In this document: positions 1 to 4,747 of the stretch, one piece after another
Numbering within the stretch: the first letter of the stretch is position 1
How the letters are laid out: every line of letters starts with the position of its first letter
Origin: Jatrophihabitans sp.
GTDB lineage: Bacteria > Actinomycetota > Actinomycetes > Mycobacteriales > Jatrophihabitantaceae
Reading direction: 5' to 3'
Assembly (NCBI GenBank): GCA_025966255.1
Contig: JAOPVG010000332.1
Coordinates: 1-12,047, forward strand
Length of the DNA: 12,047 nt
Notes under the pieces: model-generated
Database searches by the model: none
What the model was told of the DNA's origin: nothing
What the model saw: only the letters and a program-made list of their open reading frames with translations
Program-made: the position numbers and the translations under genes

Positions 1-60
1 GTCGACGGACGCGCGCTCGATCGGATCCAGTGATTCCGGCGGCGGGGTGCGATCCTTCAT
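1..60 (-). CDS. paaK: Partial N-terminus, probable phenylacetate-CoA ligase (5' end only; runs off left edge)
   Basis: The minus strand is open from an ATG at 60-58 to the window edge, giving only 20 residues. They include SLDPIERASVD. From family knowledge, phenylacetate-CoA ligases (PaaK, ANL/AMP-forming superfamily, phenylacetate + CoA + ATP to phenylacetyl-CoA) begin with a very similar stretch, LDPIETASVDEL in E. coli PaaK. An AGGA lies 7 nt before the ATG and would serve as a ribosome binding site. The gene follows the glutathione peroxidase operon on the same strand, after 161 nt containing a strong hairpin, so it is probably a separate transcription unit. The identification rests on about 11 residues. 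No catalytic motif is visible because they all lie outside the window. It could be another AMP-forming ligase of the same family. Confidence 0.55.
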   Translation of the reverse strand, partial: MKDRTPPPESLDPIERASVD

Positions 61-91
61 GGCCCCATCCTGCCCGGCCCCGTCCCTGCGC

Positions 92-140
92 TGACCTCTC
101 AGGCTCGCTGCGGGGCGCCGCCAGCGAGCCTCAGGGGTCA
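92..140. terminator. Long imperfect stem-loop between gpx and the paaK-like gene
   Basis: Two 19-nt arms, 92-110 and 122-140, are complementary apart from one G-T wobble and one C-C mismatch. The 11-nt centre can add a GCGG/CCGC inner stem. There is no T-tract on either strand, as is common for actinobacterial terminators. Its place after the gpx stop on the minus strand and just before the next start suggests it ends the three-gene operon. A dyad operator for the downstream gene is the alternative. The rest of 61-221 holds nothing else I can identify. Confidence 0.6.
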
Positions 141-221
141 AGTCGGAAGGGCGTGGACGAGGTCGAGGGCGCGGGAGCGCATCGGTCCACTGAACCAGCC
201 GCCAGGGTCGGCGTCGAGGGC

Positions 222-710
222 CTAGCGGTCGAGCTCGGCCTCGATCGCGGTGACCACTTCGTCGGCGAGCGGCTCGACCGCGGGCCGGAAGCGACGAAGC
301 ACGGTGCCGTCGCCCGCGACGAGGAACTTCTCGAAGTTCCACTGGACGTCGCCCGCCACGCCGTCGGCGTCCGCGCTCGCGACCAGCTGCTCATAGAGCG
401 GATGCCGATCCGCACCGTTGACGTCGATCTTGGCGAACATCGGGAAGGTGACGCCGTAGTTCACCGAGCAGAACTGCATGATCTCCTCGGGCGTCCCGGG
501 TTCCTGCGCCATGAACTGGTTACAGGGAAAGCCGAGCACGGTCAGCCCGCGCGGTGCGTACTTCTCGTGGACTTGTTGCAGCTGCTCGTACTGCGGGGTG
601 AGCCCGCACTTCGACGCAACATTGACGATGAGCACGGGCCGTCCGGCGTAGTCGGCCAGCGTGGTGGACTCGCCGGCGAGGGTCTGGAGCGGAATGTCAT
701 AAAGGGTCAC
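222..710 (-). CDS. Glutathione peroxidase family thiol peroxidase
   Basis: This cytoplasmic peroxidase reduces H2O2 or organic and lipid hydroperoxides. It has 162 residues, normal for bacterial GPx. The family signature NVASKCGLT places the peroxidatic Cys at C35. The second signature GFPCNQF spans 60-66, with Q69 following in the AQEPG stretch. WNFEKFLV places W124 and N125, so the Cys-Gln-Trp-Asn tetrad is complete. It uses Cys, not selenocysteine. C63 and C81 are further cysteines that could resolve the sulfenic acid. Bacterial members of this type usually use thioredoxin, or mycothiol systems in actinomycetes, rather than glutathione (family knowledge, not seen here). The start is GTG at 710-708. 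An AGAGGG stretch 7-8 nt upstream overlaps the end of the hydrolase gene's TGA region. It is the last gene of the operon, 12 nt after the hydrolase stop. Confidence 0.95.
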   Translation of the reverse strand: MTLYDIPLQTLAGESTTLADYAGRPVLIVNVASKCGLTPQYEQLQQVHEKYAPRGLTVLGFPCNQFMAQEPGTPEEIMQFCSVNYGVTFPMFAKIDVNGADRHPLYEQLVASADADGVAGDVQWNFEKFLVAGDGTVLRRFRPAVEPLADEVVTAIEAELDR

Positions 711-722
711 GGCGCTACCCTC

Positions 723-1616
723 TCACCTCGCGAACCGGGCGATCTCGGCGTGGACCAGGTCGGGCTGCTCGAGCTGCAGGAAGTGCCCGGCGCCGGGGAT
801 CAGCCGCACCCGGCTGCCGGAGGCAAGATCGCCGCCGGACGCGCGGCCGATGTCAGGCAGCAGACAGCCGTCCTGCTCGCCGTGCAGGTACAGCACCGGT
901 GCGCGCGGCACGCCGAGCACCGCTTGCTGCTCGGCGCGGTACACCGACGAACGCTGCCAGGGCTGGGCGAACGAACGGTAGTAGCGCAGAGCGGCCGTGC
1001 GCCGCGGTCCGGCCGGTAGCGCGTCGGCAACGTGGCGCAGATCCGCCGCGGCGACATAGCCGGGCGACCAGGCCGACCACAGCCGCCGCACCAGCGCAGG
1101 CAGCACGCGTTCCGGCAGACCGGGAACCTGGTTGGCCAGGATGTACCAACTACGACGCAGTTGCCGAAGACCGAGCACCGCACCGCGACGGCCGCGCAGC
1201 ACGCGCTGGAAGGTCGGGATCGGCGGCACGGACATCGCGACGATCCGCGCGAAGAGGTCAGGCGCGAACCCCCCGACGCCGTAGGCGGTCAACGCCCCCC
1301 AGTCGTGCCCGACGAGCAGGGCGCGGTCGTCCCCGCCGAAAGCCCCGTGCAGCGCGACGACGTCGCTGACGAGAGCTCCGGTCTGATAGCAGCCGTCCGG
1401 CGCGAGCGAGGTCGGGGCGTAGCCGCGGGAGAACGGTGCGACGACGCGCCACCCATCGGCGGCCAGCGCCGGGCCAACGTGCCGCCAGCTCCAGGCGGTG
1501 TCCGGGAAGCCGTGCAGACACAGCGCGAGGGGTCCGTCGGGTGGGCCCCACGTCAGCGCGGCAACCGAGAGGCGGGGAAGCTCCACCGCCAGGTGCCGCG
1601 GCCCGGACGTCGTCAT
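723..1616 (-). CDS. Alpha/beta-fold hydrolase, epoxide-hydrolase-like
   Basis: A 297-residue alpha/beta hydrolase. The oxyanion-hole motif HGFP is at 35-38, followed by the W-rich W-S-W turn. The nucleophile elbow G-H-D-W-G (103-107) puts an Asp at 105, as in soluble epoxide hydrolases and haloalkane dehalogenases, not the Ser of esterases. The acid is probably D249 in HGEQDG. The base is H278 in GAGHFLQLEQP. Y158 (SWYILANQVPG) and Y212/Y213 sit where epoxide hydrolases carry the two lid tyrosines that hold the epoxide oxygen, which favours epoxide hydrolysis. The substrate is unknown. The ATG at 1616-1614 was chosen over an upstream in-frame start because it begins just before the conserved domain. 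It is 10 nt after the DUF3237 stop and has a GAGGGG ribosome binding site overlapping that stop. It is the middle gene of the operon. Confidence 0.9.
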   Translation of the reverse strand: MTTSGPRHLAVELPRLSVAALTWGPPDGPLALCLHGFPDTAWSWRHVGPALAADGWRVVAPFSRGYAPTSLAPDGCYQTGALVSDVVALHGAFGGDDRALLVGHDWGALTAYGVGGFAPDLFARIVAMSVPPIPTFQRVLRGRRGAVLGLRQLRRSWYILANQVPGLPERVLPALVRRLWSAWSPGYVAAADLRHVADALPAGPRRTAALRYYRSFAQPWQRSSVYRAEQQAVLGVPRAPVLYLHGEQDGCLLPDIGRASGGDLASGSRVRLIPGAGHFLQLEQPDLVHAEIARFAR

Positions 1617-1626
1617 CGGTCGCCCC

Positions 1627-2043
1627 TCACTCGAGCTCGTAGATCTCATAGACCAGCGTTGCGTCGTCCCGGATGCCCTTGCCCACCGCCTGCACGCCGT
1701 TGAGCCATGTGAGGTCGGGATCGTCGGTCTCGAACACCGGCACGATGTACACGGGCGCACCCGTCGCCGGCAGTGCCGCGCCCTTGCCGCGATACCTGAC
1801 GGTGAGATGGGCGGCGCTCGGCGTGACGAGCAGCAGCCGCGCGTCGACGCTGACGGTGCCGTCGGTGTGCAGCGTCAGCCAGTCGCTGGACGGGCCGGCT
1901 TGAGTCGCCCGGACGCGCTCGCCCTCCAGCATGCAGGAGGCCGCCTCGCCGACCAGCCGGCCGCCGATCGGCAACCCGTCGAGACGCGTCTGGCGTTCGA
2001 TGGTGATGCGCAGCGTCGCGAGCGGGCGCAGGAGCAGGGTCAT
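1627..2043 (-). CDS. DUF3237 (UPF0311) family protein
   Basis: A 138-residue protein matching the DUF3237 pattern in full. It opens with a beta-strand-rich LRPLATLRITI and a G-x-R-L segment. The middle is DGTVSVDARLLLVTP. The characteristic end is PVFETDD-x3-TWLNGVQAVGKG followed by VYEIYEL. The family is a small single-domain beta-barrel with no firmly established reaction, often found near oxygenase or catabolic genes. The ATG at 2043-2041 is chosen because upstream residues are arginine-rich and lack any family match. No Shine-Dalgarno precedes it, so the transcript may be leaderless. It is the first gene of the operon with the epoxide-hydrolase-like protein and glutathione peroxidase, which hints at a shared role in handling oxidised or epoxidised organic compounds (inference). 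It is divergent from corA. Confidence 0.85.
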   Translation of the reverse strand: MTLLLRPLATLRITIERQTRLDGLPIGGRLVGEAASCMLEGERVRATQAGPSSDWLTLHTDGTVSVDARLLLVTPSAAHLTVRYRGKGAALPATGAPVYIVPVFETDDPDLTWLNGVQAVGKGIRDDATLVYEIYELE

Positions 2044-2124
2044 GACCGACGATGCTCGCAGAGCCGAGCCGAGCCGGGCTGAGCGCCGGGCCGTCGTTGT
2101 TCGGCGCAGTTCACGGGGCGCGGC

Positions 2125-2130
2125 TATCGT
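2125..2130 (+). promoter_or_regulatory. Candidate -10 box of a leaderless corA promoter
   Basis: TATCGT fits the actinobacterial TANNNT -10 box and ends 7 nt before the corA ATG. Transcription would begin at or next to the A of the ATG, giving a leaderless mRNA. This agrees with the lack of a Shine-Dalgarno sequence. No convincing -35 box is seen: TTGTTC at 2097-2102 is 22 nt away. Confidence 0.35.
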
Positions 2131-2137
2131 CCAACTC

Positions 2138-3265
2138 ATGTCCGAGCGCCGCAGCATGCCTGGCGTCAGCCTGATCCGGCGCATCCCCCGCCGCCGCAAG
2201 CCCGAGGCAGTGGCGGAGCAGATCGCGCCGGAGGCGCTGCCGCGGTCCGGCCTCGTCGACAGCGCCGTGTATTGCGAGGGCAAGCGGGCGTCCTCGCCGC
2301 ATACCCTGGCCGAGACGTTCCAGGCGTTGCGCGATCGCCCCGGCTGTATGGCGTGGATCGGGCTCTACCGTCCCGACGCCGATGAGCTGAAGTCACTCGC
2401 CGACGAGTTCGGCCTGCACAAGCTGGCGATCGAGGATGCGATCACGGCCCATCAGCGGCCCAAGCTGGAGCGCTATGGCGACACCCTCTTCGTCGTCCTG
2501 CGCGCCGCCCGCTACCTCGATGACGTCGAGGAGGTGGAGTTCGGCGAGCTGCACATCTTCCTGGGCCAGGACTTCGTCGTCACCGTGCGCCACTCCGAGT
2601 CCCCCGACCTGTCGGTGGTGCGGCGCCGGCTTGAGGACGACCCGAAGTTGCTCAACCACGGCACCGAGGCGGTCCTCTACGCGATCCTCGATGCGGTGGT
2701 CGACGGATATGGACCGGTCGTCGCCGGGTTGGAGAACGACATCGACGAGATCGAGCGCGAGGTGTTCGACGGCGATCCCGCGGTGTCGCGACGCATCTAC
2801 GAACTTTCCCGCGAGGTCGTCGATTTCCAACGGGCCGCCCAGCCGCTGGTGCATATGCTCGAATCGCTCGAGGCCGGCTTCGACAAGTACGAGGTCGACG
2901 AGGAGCTGCGCCGCGCCTTGCGCGACGTTGCCGACCACGCTGCGCAGGTGATCGAGCGTATCGATGGCTTCCGGGTGTTACTGCGCGACATCCTGCAGGT
3001 GAACTCGATCCTGGTTGCGCAAAAGCAGAACGAAGAAATGACCGCGCTGAGCCGCACCAGCAATGCGCAGAACGACGAGGTCAAGAAGATCTCGGCGTGG
3101 GCGGCGATCGGCTTCGCACCGACGACGATCGCATCCATCTATGGCATGAACTTCACCCACATGCCGGAGCTGCACTGGTACTACGGCTATCCGTACGCCA
3201 TCGGCGTGATGATCTTCGTGGGCGGCGCCCTCTACATCGCGTTCAAGCGTCGCGGCTGGATCTGA
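2138..3265 (+). CDS. corA: CorA-type Mg2+/Co2+ transporter
   Basis: A 375-residue inner-membrane cation channel of the CorA family (2-TM-GxN), normally a pentamer. A long acidic, helical cytoplasmic domain ends in two C-terminal membrane segments at about 318-338 and 352-369. The signature Y-G-M-N-F (335-339) closes the first segment. The short outside loop MPELHWYYGYPY carries the usual MPEL motif and Glu, and a basic KRRGWI tail follows TM2. I chose ATG 2138 because a -10-like TATCGT sits 7 nt upstream and residues further upstream are low-complexity Arg/Ala with no family match. An ATG at 2042 would overlap the divergent DUF3237 start, and one at 2156 is also possible. The divergent spacer contains a GAGCC triplicate near 2071-2086. 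An 18-bp palindrome starts at the stop codon. Confidence 0.93.
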   Translation: MSERRSMPGVSLIRRIPRRRKPEAVAEQIAPEALPRSGLVDSAVYCEGKRASSPHTLAETFQALRDRPGCMAWIGLYRPDADELKSLADEFGLHKLAIEDAITAHQRPKLERYGDTLFVVLRAARYLDDVEEVEFGELHIFLGQDFVVTVRHSESPDLSVVRRRLEDDPKLLNHGTEAVLYAILDAVVDGYGPVVAGLENDIDEIEREVFDGDPAVSRRIYELSREVVDFQRAAQPLVHMLESLEAGFDKYEVDEELRRALRDVADHAAQVIERIDGFRVLLRDILQVNSILVAQKQNEEMTALSRTSNAQNDEVKKISAWAAIGFAPTTIASIYGMNFTHMPELHWYYGYPYAIGVMIFVGGALYIAFKRRGWI

Positions 3266-3280
3266 GGACGACCGTCCTCA
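3263..3280. terminator. 18-bp perfect palindrome beginning at the corA stop codon
   Basis: TGAGGACG-AC-CGTCCTCA reads the same on both strands. Its first three bases are the corA TGA. As RNA it gives a 7-bp stem with a 4-nt loop, which could stop corA transcription, although no T-tract follows. It also ends only 5 nt before the -35-like element of the next gene, so an operator is equally possible. Confidence 0.45.
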
Positions 3281-3285
3281 CCTAA

Positions 3286-3316
3286 CTGGCAGACCGCCAA
3301 CAGCCGGTGCTACCGT
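3286..3316 (+). promoter_or_regulatory. Candidate promoter of the DUF2236 gene
   Basis: A -10-like TACCGT lies at 3311-3316. A -35-like CTGGCA (4 of 6 matches to TTGACA) lies at 3286-3291, with a 19-nt spacer. The predicted transcription start is near 3323, 21 nt before the chosen start codon and with a Shine-Dalgarno in between, which makes a coherent gene start. Confidence 0.4.
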
Positions 3317-3331
3317 CCCAGGATGCCGACG

Positions 3332-3338
3332 AAAGGAG
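3332..3338 (+). promoter_or_regulatory. Ribosome binding site that decides the DUF2236 start
   Basis: AAAGGAG lies 5 nt before ATG 3344, a strong Shine-Dalgarno. It favours ATG 3344 over the in-frame ATG at 3323, which coincides with the predicted transcription start. Confidence 0.65.
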
Positions 3339-3343
3339 CCGGG

Positions 3344-4189
3344 ATGACCCGTACCGGCTCCCGCGCGGCGATCACGGGATCGGAGCGGTTGGACTACCCG
3401 ATCCAGCTCGACGGTGTCGGTGCATTTCTGGCCGGCACCGCCAACGTGATCATGCAGCTCGCCCTGGCCCCGGTGGGCTACGGCGTGGTGGAGAGCAAGG
3501 TCGAGAGCGGCCAGGTCATCAGGCACCCGATCAAACGCTTCCGCACCACGTTCACCTATATCTCGGTGGCCATGCTCGGCACCGACGACGAACGCGCCCG
3601 CTACCGCGAGGCGGTCAACGGCTCGCACCGGCTCGTGCGCTCGGACGAGTCCAGCCCGGTCGCGTACAACGCCTTCGACCGGAACCTGCAGCTGTGGGTG
3701 GCGGCCTGCCTGTACTACGGCTCGGTCGACATCTACACCCGCATGCACGGCCCGATGCCGGAGGACGAGGCCGACGCCTTCTATGACCACGCGGCGCGGT
3801 TCGGCACGACGCTGCAGGTGACGCCGGACATGTGGCCGAAGGACCGCGGCGCCTTCGACGCGTACTGGGCGCAGGCCGTCGAGCGGGTGTCGATCGACGA
3901 GCCGGTGCGCCAGTACCTGCACAGCCTGATGACTCGCGAGCACCTGCCGAGGGCACTTCGCGGCAGCCCGCGCTTCAACACGTGGGTGACCATCGGGTTC
4001 CTACCTGCGCGCTTCCGCGACGAGATGCAGCTCGAGTGGACGGCGAAGGACGAGAAGCGGTTCACCCGACTGCTCGCGTGTATCGGCATCGTGCAGCGGC
4101 GGCTGCCGATGTTCGTGCGCCGGTTTCCGTTCAACCTGCTGCTGTGGGACATGCGGCTGCGGATTCGCTTCGGCCGCCCGCTGGTCTGA
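3344..4189 (+). CDS. DUF2236 family oxygenase-like protein (MpaB / latex-clearing-protein-like)
   Basis: A 281-residue protein of the DUF2236 family, which includes rubber oxygenase Lcp and fungal MpaB. Characterised members are b-type haem oxygenases. Family hallmarks visible here are the glycine-rich N-terminal stretch GVGAFLAGTANVIMQLA (24-40) and R-F-R-T-T-F-TY (65-72). The conserved His is H95 in VNGSHRLV, the haem ligand region of the family. Then come Y-N-A-F-D-R-N-L-Q-LWV (108-119), with W118, and the helical segment MWPKDRGAFDAYW (163-175). No signal peptide or convincing membrane helix is seen, so it is probably cytoplasmic. The substrate is unknown and cannot be inferred from the neighbours. 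An in-frame ATG at 3323 (288 residues) is the alternative start. It is convergent with the cupredoxin gene, with only 18 nt between stops. Confidence 0.85.
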   Translation: MTRTGSRAAITGSERLDYPIQLDGVGAFLAGTANVIMQLALAPVGYGVVESKVESGQVIRHPIKRFRTTFTYISVAMLGTDDERARYREAVNGSHRLVRSDESSPVAYNAFDRNLQLWVAACLYYGSVDIYTRMHGPMPEDEADAFYDHAARFGTTLQVTPDMWPKDRGAFDAYWAQAVERVSIDEPVRQYLHSLMTREHLPRALRGSPRFNTWVTIGFLPARFRDEMQLEWTAKDEKRFTRLLACIGIVQRRLPMFVRRFPFNLLLWDMRLRIRFGRPLV

Positions 4190-4207
4190 CGGCGGCCGCG
4201 GCGGCGG

Positions 4208-4597
4208 TCACTGGACGACGAGCGTCCCCTTCATGTTCGGGTGGTACGTGCAGCCGAAGGGGTAACTGCCGGCCTTGGTGGGGGCGGTGAAGGTGCCCTT
4301 CCCGCCGTTGCCGGTGATGTTGCCGGTGTCGAACTTCTTGGTCGCCTTGTCGGTCAGCGTGTGTGCGGTCGAGTCGTCGTTGACGACGGTGACCTTGGCG
4401 CCGGCTTTGACGGTCATCGTGCCGCTGAAGGCGAAGTTCTTGATCGTGATCGTGGGACCCGAGGCGGTGGTCGCGCTCGATCCGCCTGAGCCGGCGGACG
4501 TCGACGACGTGCTGTTGCCGGAGGAGCTCGACGAACTGCATGCGGTGAGGGCGAGCAGGGCGGCGACGAAACCGGCCGCAACCGAGGTACGAGTCAT
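4208..4597 (-). CDS. Lipoprotein cupredoxin (plastocyanin/amicyanin-like blue copper protein)
   Basis: A 129-residue exported copper protein. MTRTSVAAGFVAALLALTAC is a lipoprotein signal peptide with the lipobox L-T-A-C, so C20 would be lipidated. A Ser/Gly/Thr linker of about 27 residues lifts the domain off the membrane. The roughly 80-residue cupredoxin domain starts at TITIKNFAFSG. The first copper His is in DDSTAHTLTD. The C-terminal loop G-C-T-Y-H-P-N-M has C-x2-H-x2-M spacing, as in amicyanin, so all four type 1 copper ligands are present. Expected roles are electron transfer or periplasmic copper binding. No redox partner gene is adjacent. ATG 4597 is fixed by the signal peptide. There is no clear Shine-Dalgarno; an A/T-rich TGTATTAG just upstream could be a -10 region. 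It is divergent from the LAL regulator. Confidence 0.92.
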   Translation of the reverse strand: MTRTSVAAGFVAALLALTACSSSSSSGNSTSSTSAGSGGSSATTASGPTITIKNFAFSGTMTVKAGAKVTVVNDDSTAHTLTDKATKKFDTGNITGNGGKGTFTAPTKAGSYPFGCTYHPNMKGTLVVQ

Positions 4598-4683
4598 GCC
4601 TAATACACGAGGTCCGCAGCGGTTCGGTTCACCACCGACGGGCCGCGACCTCGACTCAGCGCGCCTGACCGCGCCACCGGCCC

Positions 4684-4689
4684 TAGAAT
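4684..4689 (+). promoter_or_regulatory. Candidate -10 box for the LAL regulator gene
   Basis: TAGAAT differs from TATAAT by one base and stands out in G/C-rich surroundings. It would start transcription near 4696, 24 nt before ATG 4720 and 52 nt before TTG 4748. No good -35 box lies at 16-19 nt. Confidence 0.35.
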
Positions 4690-4719
4690 CCCAGCGACGG
4701 CGCCGTCCCGGTACGTCCG

Positions 4720-4747
4720 ATGAGCGACGCACTGGTGGGGGGCACGG
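4720..4747 (+). other. Possible displaced N-terminus of the LAL regulator (frame break at a G6 run)
   Basis: From ATG 4720 the frame reads MSDALVGG and then diverges from the regulator. Dropping one G from the run at 4737-4742 joins it smoothly as MSDALVGARLTAAATLGPWL. This puts L-V-G 29 residues before Walker A, where LAL proteins normally have L-V-G-R. It is either a sequencing or real one-base insertion, or a coincidence with TTG 4748 as the true start. Confidence 0.4.

Noticed and set aside
1..33. Plus-strand gene tail (10 codons then TGA at 31-33)
   Set aside because: The minus strand over the same bases gives a recognisable phenylacetate-CoA ligase N-terminus with a ribosome binding site. 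The plus-strand tail matches nothing.
30..1019. 329-codon open frame on the plus strand
   Set aside because: It lies antisense to glutathione peroxidase and the hydrolase, both of which have complete catalytic motifs. It is a G/C-bias shadow.
2060..2090. GAGCC triplicate in the corA/DUF3237 spacer as an operator
   Set aside because: Three 5-bp copies in G/C-rich DNA are weak evidence on their own. Noted only in the corA entry.
3278..3943. 221-codon minus-strand frame over the DUF2236 gene
   Set aside because: It is low-complexity His/Arg/Val text with no family match, opposite a recognised gene.
4190..4207. G/C-rich 18-nt gap between convergent stops as a terminator
   Set aside because: It contains a GCGGCCGC palindrome but no stem long enough to count as a terminator.
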